Source of the DNA: CAZMSQ01 sp964569025
Lineage (GTDB): Bacteria; Bacteroidota; Bacteroidia; Chitinophagales; Saprospiraceae
DNA: 64,000 bases
Direction: 5' to 3'
NCBI GenBank assembly: GCA_964569025.1
Contig: CAZMSQ010000011.1
Coordinates: forward strand, 8,307 to 72,306
Shown here: positions 36,395 to 46,158 of the stretch, piece after piece
Numbering within the stretch: the first letter of the stretch is position 1
Layout: every line of letters begins with the position of its first letter
Notes under the pieces: model-generated
What the model was told of the DNA's origin: nothing
Seen by the model: the letters and a program-made list of their open reading frames with translations, nothing else
The model's database searches: none
Position numbers and translations under genes: made by a program

Positions 36395-36568
36395 ACTTTG
36401 TTCATAAATGTGTGCCTTGCAAATATTTGCCATTTGATGCGGAAATCGGCTCCCAGATTTACAATGGTACTCTCAGTTTCACAAATTTCAGAAAGGATAT
36501 CTGGTTCGAAGCCCTCGTCTCAACTGGAGAAAGGGCTGGATTCATAATTTTTCACTCAGCATACCCAC

Positions 36569-37954
36569 TTGCCACAGGAATTCCACAGACTGCCAATCGC
36601 TCTCCCACCAGCTTTTTCCCGCCGGATGAGGGATGCTCTGGGATCTTCTTATGCAGATTTTCACTATCACATCACCGAGTCTGAGCCTGTGGTCAGTATC
36701 AGATTCAACCCCTCAAAATCATTTCAAAACCATGCTTTTGATGAGGTGATACCATGGCATCCTGACGGCAGATATCTTCCAGAACGACCTGTTTTTGCCC
36801 TTGACCCTATGTGGCATGCAGGCGCTTATTACGTGCAGGAAGCGTCCAGCATGCTTGTTGCGGAAGCATTCAGGCAGGTAATTCCCGGCCAACACCCCCT
36901 AAAGGTTCTAGATTTGTGCGCGGCACCAGGGGGCAAGACAACGCTCCTTTTGGATTTGCTTCCATCTGGAAGTGCCCTGGTGAGCAATGAAGTCATCAAA
37001 CCTCGCTTCAGCATTTTGGAGGAAAACATCTGGCGCTGGGGCAATCCGGGTATCATCCTGACACGACAGGACCCTGCTGCATTTGAGCCATTTTCGGGGT
37101 ATTTTGATGTGGTGCTGGTTGATGCCCCGTGCTCAGGAGAAGGCCTATTCCGCAAGGATCCATCCAGCATGGAGCATTGGTCGGAAGACCATGTGAATTT
37201 TTGTGCAGACCGGCAAAAACGGATTTTATCGGCTGCTACTTCTCTTCTCGCACCAGGGGGAGTGCTGCTCTACAGTACCTGTACATTCAGCAAATCAGAA
37301 AATATCGATAACGCAGAATGGATTCGCAAACAGTCGTCTCTGGAATCATTAGAACTCTCAATTCCTTCGGATTGGGGCGTGCAGACCGTGCATCAAAATG
37401 GCACATTCGGATACCAATGCTACCCCCACCTTGTGCGAGGTGAAGGATTTTTCCTCGCATGCCTAAAAAACCAGAAAGATGCCGTGGCGTGGAAAGCCCC
37501 TCGCTCAAAGGGGGAGAGAATGAATTCATTGCCAAAAAACCTATCTGATGTATTCAGACCGTGGCTTCACGCACCTGATGACCTTTTCCTCCATGAAGGA
37601 TTCAGAGGCGACATTCGTGCCTTTCCTCGCGGAATGACAGACGTTGTACGTGATTTTCAGATCTCAGGTGCTTTGTTCCGAAGTGGTCTCCCAATCGGGC
37701 AGTTGAAGGGAAGGGATGTCATCCCCTCAGCAGGACTGGCCCTGAGTCCAACGCTCCGGTCAGAAAAGATTCCAACTGTAGCGCTCTCTCGTGAGGACGC
37801 GCTCACGGTCTTGAGAAAAGAAGCTTCCAATCCGACCATTTTTCCAAAAGGCTGGTCTCTGGCTACTTTTGAAAATCAAGGACTCGCCTGGATGAAGGGA
37901 CTTGGTAACAGAGTAAATAATGGATACCCGAAGGCATGGCGCCTGAGGAAATAA
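36569..37954 (+). CDS. RsmF/RsmB-like rRNA (cytosine-C5) methyltransferase
   Basis: SAM-dependent m5C methyltransferase, RsmF type. An N-terminal segment LPPAFSRRMRDALG and the MWHAGAYYVQEASSMLVAE element precede the Rossmann core: VLDLCAAPGGKTTLLLDLL (SAM loop), DAPCSGEGLFRKDP with Cys 188 of motif IV, and LLYSTCTFSKSENI with the nucleophile Cys 238 of motif VI. The C-terminal third matches the RsmF-specific RNA-binding part. The start is a TTG at 36569: an in-frame stop at 36545 leaves no ATG upstream of the conserved LPPAF, and no ribosome-binding site is obvious, so the start is less certain. Confidence 0.9.
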   Translation: MPQEFHRLPIALPPAFSRRMRDALGSSYADFHYHITESEPVVSIRFNPSKSFQNHAFDEVIPWHPDGRYLPERPVFALDPMWHAGAYYVQEASSMLVAEAFRQVIPGQHPLKVLDLCAAPGGKTTLLLDLLPSGSALVSNEVIKPRFSILEENIWRWGNPGIILTRQDPAAFEPFSGYFDVVLVDAPCSGEGLFRKDPSSMEHWSEDHVNFCADRQKRILSAATSLLAPGGVLLYSTCTFSKSENIDNAEWIRKQSSLESLELSIPSDWGVQTVHQNGTFGYQCYPHLVRGEGFFLACLKNQKDAVAWKAPRSKGERMNSLPKNLSDVFRPWLHAPDDLFLHEGFRGDIRAFPRGMTDVVRDFQISGALFRSGLPIGQLKGRDVIPSAGLALSPTLRSEKIPTVALSREDALTVLRKEASNPTIFPKGWSLATFENQGLAWMKGLGNRVNNGYPKAWRLRK

Positions 37955-38131
37955 AGTAATCAAAAATGTGAGCTCAAATTCACAAATCACCCCAGAATCA
38001 TCAATGCCTCCGTCTGGCAGTTTGGGAGGATGGAAGAATTGCCAAATTTACAGAGGTCTGTTTCCAAAATTCAGCAGAAACAGATACCTTTCCGAGCAAC
38101 TCCAAACACCACCACCTAATCTGCACACGAA

Positions 38132-39721
38132 ATGACCAAGACTTTTACACTTTTGCTTGCGAGCATCCTAATGCCATTCTCAATCTTTGCTCAAGAATCA
38201 GGCAAAGGACTGGATCAGTACATAGACGAAGCCTTCAAACCAGTTGCCGAGGCAATCGGAAGTGTTATATTCTATTCTGTGACAGTTGCTGAGAATGTCG
38301 AATTGCCTATTGTCGTGGTCTATCTGATTTTGGCTGCCATCATATTTACTGTCTATTTCAAATTCATCAACATCAGGGGCTTTCGTATTGCTGTGAATAC
38401 CGTCCGCGGCAAATATGATAACATCGATCACCACGATCTCTTTGAAACTGATCAGTTGAACATCCATGACGGAGACAACCCAGACACCATAAAGGTGGAG
38501 GGCGACGAAGGAGAGGTCTCCCACTTCCAGGCTTTGACTGCTGCCTTGTCAGGAACAGTAGGGTTGGGAAATATCGCCGGAGTGGCAGTCGCCATTTCTT
38601 TGGGCGGGCCAGGGGCTACATTTTGGATGATTGTAGCTGGGCTCATCGGTATGTCCTCAAAGTTTGTAGAATGTACCCTGGGTGTGAAATATAGGGATAT
38701 CGGGGTCGATGGCACAGTCTATGGCGGACCGATGTACTATCTCAAGAAAGGGTTGAGTGAGAAAGGACTGGCTGGTCTAGGGAAGTTTTTTGCCATCTTT
38801 TTTGCCATCATGTGTATTGGTGGATCTTTTGGCGGAGGCAATATGTTTCAGGCCAATCAGGCAGCTCAACAATTCAATAATCTGCTGGGCGCTGAGGGAG
38901 GATCGGCAGGCGTAGTGTTTGGGGTGGTGATGGCCGTTTTCGTGGGCATGGTCATCATAGGCGGCATCAAACGGATTGGGGCTGTGACAGAGCGTGTGGT
39001 TCCTTTTATGGTGGGTATCTATGTGGTTGCAGCTGTCATTATTCTGCTTGTCAATCTGACTCACATTCCATGGGCTTTCGGACAAATTTTTGCTGGGGCA
39101 TTCTCTCCTGAGGGAATTACCGGAGGAATAGTCGGTGTCCTGATACAAGGATTCCGCCGCGCTGCCTTCTCCAATGAGGCCGGCATCGGTTCAGCTGCCA
39201 TTGCCCACTCTGCAGTACGTACCAAATACGCTGCCAGTGAAGGGATTGTGGCACTATTAGAGCCGTTTATCGATACAGTCATCGTGTGTACAATGACTGC
39301 TCTGGTAATCATCGTGACAAACAGCGATGGCGCAATTATGACGTATGGCATGGCCACTCCAGACGGTGTCACAGCAACCTCAACTGCCTTTGAGACAGTT
39401 ATTCCGTGGTTTCCTTATATTCTTACCATCGCCGTCATCCTCTTTGCCTTTTCAACCATGCTCTCTTGGTCATACTACGGGCTTCAATCCTGGCTTTTCC
39501 TTTTCGGCAGGAATCCAATTGCAGACTACTCTTACAAGATTATTTTCTGCCTGATGATTATCGTGGGGGCGGCCTCCAGCCTCGGCTCTGTCATCGATTT
39601 CTCAGATGCCATGATCTTCGCAATGAGTATTCCGAATATCATCGGATTGCTCATTCTGATGCCCCGGGTGAAAGAAGAATTGAAACGGTATGTCGATAAA
39701 ATAAAAGCGATTGAGCGCTGA
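38132..39721 (+). CDS. Sodium:alanine (AGCS-family) symporter
   Basis: Multi-helix inner-membrane carrier that imports alanine, glycine or a similar amino acid with Na+. The AGCS signature is complete: FQALTAALSGTVGLGNIAGVAVAISLGGPGATFWMIVAGLIGMSSKFVECTLGVKYRD, VYGGPMYYLKKGL, and FRRAAFSNEAGIGSAAIAHSAVRT. An N-terminal signal-like helix and an acidic loop (DQLNIHDGDNPDTIKVEGDEG) before the first core helix are typical of the longer Bacteroidota type. 529 residues. Confidence 0.95.
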   Translation: MTKTFTLLLASILMPFSIFAQESGKGLDQYIDEAFKPVAEAIGSVIFYSVTVAENVELPIVVVYLILAAIIFTVYFKFINIRGFRIAVNTVRGKYDNIDHHDLFETDQLNIHDGDNPDTIKVEGDEGEVSHFQALTAALSGTVGLGNIAGVAVAISLGGPGATFWMIVAGLIGMSSKFVECTLGVKYRDIGVDGTVYGGPMYYLKKGLSEKGLAGLGKFFAIFFAIMCIGGSFGGGNMFQANQAAQQFNNLLGAEGGSAGVVFGVVMAVFVGMVIIGGIKRIGAVTERVVPFMVGIYVVAAVIILLVNLTHIPWAFGQIFAGAFSPEGITGGIVGVLIQGFRRAAFSNEAGIGSAAIAHSAVRTKYAASEGIVALLEPFIDTVIVCTMTALVIIVTNSDGAIMTYGMATPDGVTATSTAFETVIPWFPYILTIAVILFAFSTMLSWSYYGLQSWLFLFGRNPIADYSYKIIFCLMIIVGAASSLGSVIDFSDAMIFAMSIPNIIGLLILMPRVKEELKRYVDKIKAIER

Positions 39722-39751
39722 TAATTCCCAGGGATTGAAGGAAGAATTCCC

Positions 39752-41128
39752 TTATTTCTTCTTCTTTTTCTCCTCCTGAATCTTTTGTTGCTCTTTCAAG
39801 GCTTTCTCCAGACGAGCTTGAAACCCTCCTTTCTTCTTAGGCTTTGCCTTATTTGCTTCGAGTTTGGCCTGTATTTTTTTCTGGTCTATGATGTAGTTTT
39901 TGGTGACCAGCGTCTGCCCGATGTTTATCACGTTGCTGAAGCAGAGGTAGGCTGTCAGACCAGAGGCAAAATTATTGAAGAAAAATAAGAAGAAGACCGG
40001 CATGAGAAATTGCATGTACTTCGCCATAGGATTGCTGGAGAAATCCATGTACTGAGAATTATAATATGTGTAGATGAGCGTGGTAATCACCCAGATAAGG
40101 GTAAACAGGCTCACATGGGCCCCATAAAAGGGAATGTCAAATGGCAGTTGAAGAAACTCGTCGTAACTCGACAGGTCAGTCGCCCAAAGGAAGCCGGCTT
40201 GTCGGAATTCGATGGAAGCTGGAAAAAACCGGTAGAGGGCAAACCATATCGGCATTTGCAAAACCACCGGAAAACACCCGCCAAGGGGATTCACGCCAAA
40301 CTCCCGGTACATTTTCATCGTTTCCATCTGTTGCTTTTGCTGATCCTCCTTGAACTTATCCTTCAGCTTTGCGAGCTGAGGCTTTAGGGCAGCCATTTTA
40401 GACTGGGAGTAGAGCATTTTATAGGTCAAGGGAAAGACAAAAATCTTGACAATCAGTGTCAAAGCAAGGATGACGAGTCCCTGATTGGTAATAAACCCGG
40501 ACAGGAAGCTGAAAATAGGCCTGATGACCCAGCGGTTGATGGTTCCGAAAAAACTCCAGCCGAAAGGTATGATATCTTCCAGGCGCTGCCCATAGGCTGC
40601 CAGAGGTTTGAATTCGTTGGGCCCGATATACATTTTCATCGCAAAGCTCCCCTGAGTCAAGGGAATCCTTACGTCGCTGACCAGTTTTTTGAGATCCCCG
40701 CTGTTTTCAGGCACACCGATGGTCTGCAATATGCCCTGACCAAAAGAAGTTTCGGCAATGAGGGAGGTATTGAAAAACTGGTTGGCATTTGATATCCACT
40801 TCAGGGGTTTATTGATATTCTCGGTGTCATCACTTTGGCATGCGCAGTAATCGACGCCCTCATCAGCTGCCTTGAAGTAAACAGTTGAATACATTCGCTC
40901 ATATGACTCATTTTTCTCGAGGGGACTGAGAAAGTTGACCCAGTGTAAATTNNNNNNNNNNNNNNNNNNNNNNNNNNNNNNNNNNNNNNNNNNNNNNNNN
41001 NNNNNNNNNNNNNNNNNNNNNNNNNNNNNNNNNNNNNNNNNNNNNNNNNNNGTTGGCTGGTTAAACTGGGACCACAGCACAAAAAGCCCAACCATTAATA
41101 TCAGTCCGATGATCGTATTTCTATCCAT
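39752..41128 (-). CDS. yidC: Membrane protein insertase YidC (interrupted by a scaffold gap)
   Basis: YidC/Oxa1-family insertase. The N-terminus MDRNTIIGLILMVGLFVLWSQFNQP is the usual first helix. A 100-N gap (40952-41051) then replaces most of the periplasmic domain; sequence resumes inside that domain at LHWVNFLSPLEKNESYERMYST. The conserved insertase core follows (FGTINRWVIRPIFSFLSGF, GLVILALTLIVKIFVFPLTYKM, NPLGGCFPVVLQMPIWFALYRF) and a basic Lys-rich tail (PKKKGGFQARLEKAL ... EEKKKKK) that contacts ribosomes. The visible parts total about 425 residues against about 600 in the family, so the gap hides several hundred bases. I start at 41128; the frame opens at 41242 but the promoter element at 41165-41158 lies between. 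Confidence 0.95.
   Translation of the reverse strand: MDRNTIIGLILMVGLFVLWSQFNQPXXXXXXXXXXXXXXXXXXXXXXXXXXXXXXXXXXNLHWVNFLSPLEKNESYERMYSTVYFKAADEGVDYCACQSDDTENINKPLKWISNANQFFNTSLIAETSFGQGILQTIGVPENSGDLKKLVSDVRIPLTQGSFAMKMYIGPNEFKPLAAYGQRLEDIIPFGWSFFGTINRWVIRPIFSFLSGFITNQGLVILALTLIVKIFVFPLTYKMLYSQSKMAALKPQLAKLKDKFKEDQQKQQMETMKMYREFGVNPLGGCFPVVLQMPIWFALYRFFPASIEFRQAGFLWATDLSSYDEFLQLPFDIPFYGAHVSLFTLIWVITTLIYTYYNSQYMDFSSNPMAKYMQFLMPVFFLFFFNNFASGLTAYLCFSNVINIGQTLVTKNYIIDQKKIQAKLEANKAKPKKKGGFQARLEKALKEQQKIQEEKKKKK
40952..41051. other. Scaffold gap of 100 N inside yidC
   Basis: Exactly 100 unknown bases. The flanks do not repeat each other, so real sequence (roughly 500 bases, judged from the missing YidC periplasmic domain) is absent and the stated gap length is nominal. 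Confidence 0.97.
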
Positions 41129-41157
41129 TCCCTGTGTAAGATTCTTTTGGTAAGGCT

Positions 41158-41165
41158 CAAATGTA
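41158..41165 (-). promoter_or_regulatory. Candidate -7 promoter element for yidC
   Basis: The minus strand reads TACATTTG, 29 bases upstream of the ATG at 41128. Supports the short start. The remainder of the divergent gap up to 41403 holds no other feature I can support. Confidence 0.5.
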
Positions 41166-41403
41166 CAACTTCTCCCCTTTTTCTTCCCACCCGACCACTG
41201 GATTGTAGGAACGATCACAATCCAGCGCCTGAAAGCGTGCACGTAGCTTCAGTCCTTGCTCATTGGCATACTCTTTCCAAATTGGCTTCCGGACGTCAAA
41301 TCGAAAGGATTACTCTCAAAAATTGTTTGCATTCTTCAACAACCTCTCTCCATTTCTGTTAGGGCCGAAATTCTATCCTGAACTTTTCACAAAACTATCA
41401 ACC

Positions 41404-44400
41404 ATGAGAAAAGGCTTACTTTTCGCAATTCTGGGCCTGTTTATGGCTCATCTTGTCATTGCGCAGTCTGCGCGTGTGCAAGTCATTCATAACTCTCCGA
41501 CACCGGGCACTGAAACCGGGCCGGCAGTTGACATTTACCTGAACGGCATTCTGTTGCCGCCTCTCACGGGTGTTGAATTCCGCCAGGCCACCGCTTTTCT
41601 CGACGCCCCGATCGGAATTTCAATCGATGTGGGCATCGCCCCTGCTGGCAGCAACAGTGTTGATGACACCCTGGCAAGCTTTGCGCTGCCACCCCTTGCT
41701 GACGGTGAGGCCTACACGGTAGTAGCTGCGGGAGTCCTCGGAGACCCCAACACACCCTTCAATTTGTTCGTCAATGGTGGAGCCCGTGAGACCGCCTCTG
41801 ACCCAACGAAGGTCGACTTTACCGTCTTCCACGGCTCCCCTGACGCCCCAGCAGTGGATGTCGATGCGCGCTTTGTTGGTACGCTGTTGGAAGATCTGGC
41901 ATTTGGCTCTTTCGCTCCCGGGTATCTCAGTGTAGATCCGGCGCTCTATTACATCGATGTACGCGCGGCAGGGTCACCTGATATTGTACAGACCTATGCA
42001 GCAGATCTCAGTGGTCTGCAAGGTGGTGCAGCTACTGTCTTCGCATCCGGTCTGCTTGGAGATACCCCCGGGTTCGGGCTCTATGCCGCTCTTCCTGATG
42101 GCACTGTCATCGCGCTGCCTGCCTCTCCAGTAGCCCGCCTCCAGGTCATTCACAACTCACCGGAACCAACTGTCGATGTGTACGCAAACGGAGATCTGCT
42201 CATTGATAATTTTGCGTTCCGCACTGCTACTGAATTCATCACCGTGCCTGCCGAGGTTGACATCATCCTTGACATCGCACCCGAGACCAGCACATCAGCA
42301 GATGATGCCATCGCTTCATTTACAGTGAATTTGGAAAATGCGAAGACTTACACAGTCTTCGCTCATGGCGTGGTAGGTGATCCTGTCAGGCCATTCACTC
42401 TCGCTATCAATGACAATGCCCGCGAGCAGGCCAATGCCCCGGACCAGGTTGACATCAATGCATTCCATGGGTCTCCTGATGCCCCGGCAGTAGACGTCGA
42501 TGCAAAAGGTGCCGGTAATATTATCGCGAACCTCGAATACGGTACATTCTCGGCTGATTACATCAATTTACCAGCTGATTTCTATTACCTCGATCTACGC
42601 CCAGCGGGCAATCCGCTGGTTGTGGCCACCATCGCGGCAGACCTGACTGGACTTGCCGGTCAGTCCGCCACTGTATTTGCCTCCGGGTTTCTCTTGTCCA
42701 CGCCGGGATTCGGTGTCTTCGCTGCCCTGGCAGATGGTACTGTGGTAGAGCTGCCTGCAGTCCAGCTGGCCCGCGTTCAAGTCATTCACAACTCCCCAGA
42801 ACCGGTTGTCGATGTCTATGCCAATGGAGATTTGCTCATCGACGACTTCGAATTCCGCACAGCCACCCCATTTCTTGACATCCCCGCTGAGGTCGATATC
42901 GAACTGGCTGTCGCGCCAGGCAACAGCACCTCGGCCAATGATGCCATTGCCACCTTCCCAATCAATCTGACTGCCGGTGAGACGTATACTGTCATGGCGG
43001 CGGGTGTCCTCGGAAATCCCGATGCACCTTTTAACCTGTTTATCAACGAAGGGGCCGTCGAGGCAAGCTCTGATCCGGACTTTGTAGATTTCAATGTGTT
43101 TCATGGCTCACCGGATGCACCGGGAGTTGATGTGGATGCACGTCTGATTGGCACCCTCATCGAGGGGCTAGAGTTTGGCAATTTCACCAACGGATATTTG
43201 TCAGTGCCTGCAGATTTGTATTTCCTTGATGTCCGCCCTGCCGGATTGCCCCTGATCGTCCAAACGTTTGCTGCTGACCTGACCCAGCTTGGCGGTGGCG
43301 CAGCCACTGTGTTTGCTTCTGGCCTCTTGACCGGAGATCCGTCTTTCGGCGTTTTTGCAGCCCTCCCTGACGGTACGGTTGTAGAATTCCCGGCTGCTCC
43401 TGTAGCCCGCACGCAGTTTATCCACAACTCGCCCGAGCCCACCGTTGATGTCTACATCAATGGCGATCTGGCAGTCGACAATTTCGGCTTCCGCACAGCC
43501 ACGCCATTCCTCTATCTGCCTGCCGGCGTTGACTTGGATGTGGCTGTAGCCCCTGAGAACAGTACTTCCGCCAACGACGCCATCGCGAATTTCTCAGTCA
43601 ATTTTGACAACGGAAAAACATACACCGTAATGGCAGGCGGCATCGTCGGAGACCCCGACAATCCATTTACACTTTACGTCAATGACGCAGCCAGAGAGTT
43701 TGCCTCGAATCCCGATTTGTTTGAGTTTAATGTGGCGCACGGATCTCCTGACGCACCTGCTGTTGATGTGGTAGAACGCTTTGCTGGAAGTTTGTTTGAG
43801 AATGTCGCTTTTGGAGATTTCACTGACTATATCGGTGTGACACCAGACTTGTATTTCATCGACATCAAGCCTGCTGGCTCTTCTGATATTGTCCAAACCT
43901 ATCTGGCGCCTCTTGGAGGTCTGGACGGTTTTGCGGGTACAGTCTTCGCTTCAGGCCTTCTTGGCGGAGATCCTGGATTTGGACTCTTCGTGGCCTTCCC
44001 TGATGGCCAGGTTGGTGAGTTGCCAGCTCAGGCAATTGCAATTGCACAAGTCGTACACAACTCACCTGAGCCGACTGTCGATGTATATATCAACGACGAT
44101 CTGCCAGGTGTGCTCGATAATTTCGAATTCAGGACTGCCACTCCTTTCCTGATTCTTCCAGCAGAAACGCCACTGACAGTTTCTGTTGCGCCCGAAAACA
44201 GTACCTCTCCAGCTTCCGCTATTTTCTCAACAGCTGTGACGCTTGATAATGGCGGCCAATACATGATTATGGCTTCCGGTGTGGTTGGAGATCCAACAAC
44301 ACCATTCGATCTGTTTGTCAACCCAACTGCAAGAATAGAGGGAACTTCCGCTACAGATGTTGATTTTAATATCTTCCATGGATCTCCGGATGCACCTGCA

Positions 44401-45597
44401 GTTGACGTCGTTGCGAATGGCTCGAGCACTCTTGCTGAAGACCTCGCTTTTGGTCAGTACAGCGACTACGTCAGCGTACCGGGTCAAACCTATTTCATAG
44501 ATATCCTTCCGGCCGGCAGCTCTGATATTGTAGAAACGTATGTGGCAGACCTAACCGGACTCGAGGGATTTGCATTCAATGTGATGGCTTCCGGCAACCT
44601 CGGCGGCTCACCCGATTTCGGGCTTTATGTTGTATTCCCATCCGGTGCCGTCATCCCGCTGCCAACTGCCAGCCTTGCAACGGCGCAAATCATCCACAAT
44701 TCACCAGAACCAACCGTTGATATTTATGTCAACGACATTCTGGCCGCAGATGACCTTGCATTCCGGGAGGCGACCGGCTACGGAGAACTTCCAGCCGGAG
44801 AGCCTATTGAAATCGCCATTGCTCCCGAAAACAGCACCTCGTCAGCTGATGCCATTGCTACGTTTAATGTAGAATTGGAAGACGGCAACACCTACACCAT
44901 CATCGCCGGTGGCGTGGTAGGGAGTCCGACCACTCCTTTTAATCTCTACGTCTTCGACGGAGCCCGTGAAAGTGCAGCCGCAACAGACCAGGTTGACCTG
45001 AATTTCTTCCACGGCTCTCCTGATGCACCGGGCGTAGATGTCCTCGTACAAGGTGGGGGAACGTTGGTCGATGACCTGACGTTTGGAAATTATACAGGCT
45101 ACTCAAGCGTACCTGCAGACCAGTACAACCTCGACCTGACGCCTGCGGCAGACAACAGCACCATTTTGGCTACCGTTTCAGCACCGCTGACTGACTTCCA
45201 AGGCCAGTCGCTCACTGTGTTTGCTTCCGGATTTTTCCTGCTCGGCGAGCCAACCATCGAATTTTGGGTCGCCCAAGCAGATGGCACCACATTCCCACTG
45301 GAATTTGTTGTCGCCAATAGCGATATCGATGTCCGAGTCAGCTCAATGAGCCTGTATCCAAATCCAGCCGTCTCAACAACGACGCTCGATTTGACCCTCT
45401 CTGATGAAATCAGTGCCTCGCGCCTCTTCATCACAAATTCCACTGGTCAAATCATTTCGACCCGCGAATTGAACGGCCTCCAATCAGGTACCACGAATAT
45501 CCCACTGGATGTATCCGGCGCTCCTGCCGGTCAGTATTTCGTGACCCTTCTGACTGACAGAGGTTTGGTAACCAAGCAACTGACAATAGTTCGATAA
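41404..45597 (+). CDS. Giant secreted DUF4397 repeat protein with T9SS sorting tail
   Basis: A 1397-residue surface protein. The signal peptide (MRKGLLFAILGLFMAHLVIAQ) is followed by six tandem units of about 212 residues, beginning at nucleotide positions 41470, 42133, 42769, 43405, 44038 and 44677, each opening with a version of ARVQVIHNSPEPTVDVY. Each unit has two related halves, one built on HNSPEPTVDVYxNGDL and one on HGSPDAPAVDVxxxG, so there are twelve DUF4397-like modules. A type A sorting domain closes the protein (LYPNPAVSTTTLDL ... APAGQYFVTLLTDRG). No catalytic motif; likely a cell-surface structural or adhesive protein. The frame opens at 41263, but the ATG at 41404 begins the signal peptide. 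A strong terminator follows. Confidence 0.93.
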   Translation: MRKGLLFAILGLFMAHLVIAQSARVQVIHNSPTPGTETGPAVDIYLNGILLPPLTGVEFRQATAFLDAPIGISIDVGIAPAGSNSVDDTLASFALPPLADGEAYTVVAAGVLGDPNTPFNLFVNGGARETASDPTKVDFTVFHGSPDAPAVDVDARFVGTLLEDLAFGSFAPGYLSVDPALYYIDVRAAGSPDIVQTYAADLSGLQGGAATVFASGLLGDTPGFGLYAALPDGTVIALPASPVARLQVIHNSPEPTVDVYANGDLLIDNFAFRTATEFITVPAEVDIILDIAPETSTSADDAIASFTVNLENAKTYTVFAHGVVGDPVRPFTLAINDNAREQANAPDQVDINAFHGSPDAPAVDVDAKGAGNIIANLEYGTFSADYINLPADFYYLDLRPAGNPLVVATIAADLTGLAGQSATVFASGFLLSTPGFGVFAALADGTVVELPAVQLARVQVIHNSPEPVVDVYANGDLLIDDFEFRTATPFLDIPAEVDIELAVAPGNSTSANDAIATFPINLTAGETYTVMAAGVLGNPDAPFNLFINEGAVEASSDPDFVDFNVFHGSPDAPGVDVDARLIGTLIEGLEFGNFTNGYLSVPADLYFLDVRPAGLPLIVQTFAADLTQLGGGAATVFASGLLTGDPSFGVFAALPDGTVVEFPAAPVARTQFIHNSPEPTVDVYINGDLAVDNFGFRTATPFLYLPAGVDLDVAVAPENSTSANDAIANFSVNFDNGKTYTVMAGGIVGDPDNPFTLYVNDAAREFASNPDLFEFNVAHGSPDAPAVDVVERFAGSLFENVAFGDFTDYIGVTPDLYFIDIKPAGSSDIVQTYLAPLGGLDGFAGTVFASGLLGGDPGFGLFVAFPDGQVGELPAQAIAIAQVVHNSPEPTVDVYINDDLPGVLDNFEFRTATPFLILPAETPLTVSVAPENSTSPASAIFSTAVTLDNGGQYMIMASGVVGDPTTPFDLFVNPTARIEGTSATDVDFNIFHGSPDAPAVDVVANGSSTLAEDLAFGQYSDYVSVPGQTYFIDILPAGSSDIVETYVADLTGLEGFAFNVMASGNLGGSPDFGLYVVFPSGAVIPLPTASLATAQIIHNSPEPTVDIYVNDILAADDLAFREATGYGELPAGEPIEIAIAPENSTSSADAIATFNVELEDGNTYTIIAGGVVGSPTTPFNLYVFDGARESAAATDQVDLNFFHGSPDAPGVDVLVQGGGTLVDDLTFGNYTGYSSVPADQYNLDLTPAADNSTILATVSAPLTDFQGQSLTVFASGFFLLGEPTIEFWVAQADGTTFPLEFVVANSDIDVRVSSMSLYPNPAVSTTTLDLTLSDEISASRLFITNSTGQIISTRELNGLQSGTTNIPLDVSGAPAGQYFVTLLTDRGLVTKQLTIVR
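41470..45310 (+). repeat. Six tandem in-frame repeats of about 636 bases (DUF4397 units)
   Basis: Unit starts are 41470, 42133, 42769, 43405, 44038 and 44677, giving spacings of 663, 636, 636, 633 and 639 bases, always multiples of three. The first unit is longer because of an extra GTETGPA-type insertion. DNA copies have drifted while protein motifs stay alike, so this is an old expansion, not an assembly duplication. Confidence 0.9.
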
Positions 45598-45617
45598 ATT
45601 ATTCTAACCGATGTTCA

Positions 45618-45655
45618 AAATCCCCCATTCGATTCTCGGATGGGGGATTTTTTGT
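45618..45655 (+). terminator. Intrinsic terminator after the DUF4397 gene
   Basis: An 11-base stem (AAATCCCCCAT paired with ATGGGGGATTT) around an 11-base loop, followed by further T residues, lies 20 bases after the stop codon. Confidence 0.88.
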
Positions 45656-45750
45656 CCTGCACCTGAAAATTTCCTCTTCACCCAACCAGTCCAAATCCCA
45701 TCAAGCCTGCCGAATATTTCAAACCTCATCCAAATTTCCCAGAATCAACG

Positions 45751-46158
45751 ATGCAATCAATTCTCCTTGAAGCGTATACACAGACAATTTACCAAATTGA
45801 CACCCCATTCTTCCAACTGCGGATTGGCCAATCCTATCCTGATTGGGATCGCTGGCTCCAATCCAACGGCTATACAGAATGGAGTATCATCACTGCATGG
45901 AATCCCCACTCCAACCTTGCCTCCGCATCCGAAAACCACACACAACAATCTGAACTCCGTCACCATCTCGAGTCCCACCAAATCCCATTCCTTTCCGGCC
46001 TCAACATTGACCCCAAGGGCTTGTGGCCAGATGAGCCCACCTTCATCATCCTCAACCAGCCCCAACCCTGGTCCGAGCAACGCGCCCGCGCCTTCGGCCA
46101 GCTCGCCTTCGTCCACGGCCGCCTCCACCACCCCGCCACCCTGGTCGGACCGCTATAG
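45751..46158 (+). CDS. DUF3293 family protein
   Basis: A 135-residue cytosolic protein resembling DUF3293: SIITAWNPHS near the middle, then FIILNQPQPWSEQRARAFGQLAFVHGRLHHPATLV. Function unknown. Unusually, its last codons and stop codon (Leu-Val-Gly-Pro-Leu-TAG) are supplied by the palindromic element at 46143-46168, so the native C-terminus may have been replaced or extended when the element arrived. Codon use here is markedly C-rich compared with neighbours. Confidence 0.75.
   Translation: MQSILLEAYTQTIYQIDTPFFQLRIGQSYPDWDRWLQSNGYTEWSIITAWNPHSNLASASENHTQQSELRHHLESHQIPFLSGLNIDPKGLWPDEPTFIILNQPQPWSEQRARAFGQLAFVHGRLHHPATLVGPL

Noticed and set aside
36412..36684. Plus-strand frame of 90 codons from a GTG before the rRNA methyltransferase
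   Set aside because: Composition is not protein-like, it overlaps the methyltransferase in another frame, and it shows no motif; treated as leader sequence.
41470..45310. Regular repeats as a CRISPR-like or assembly duplication
   Set aside because: Units are over 600 bases, in frame, diverged at DNA level and encode DUF4397 modules; not CRISPR and not a duplicated contig.
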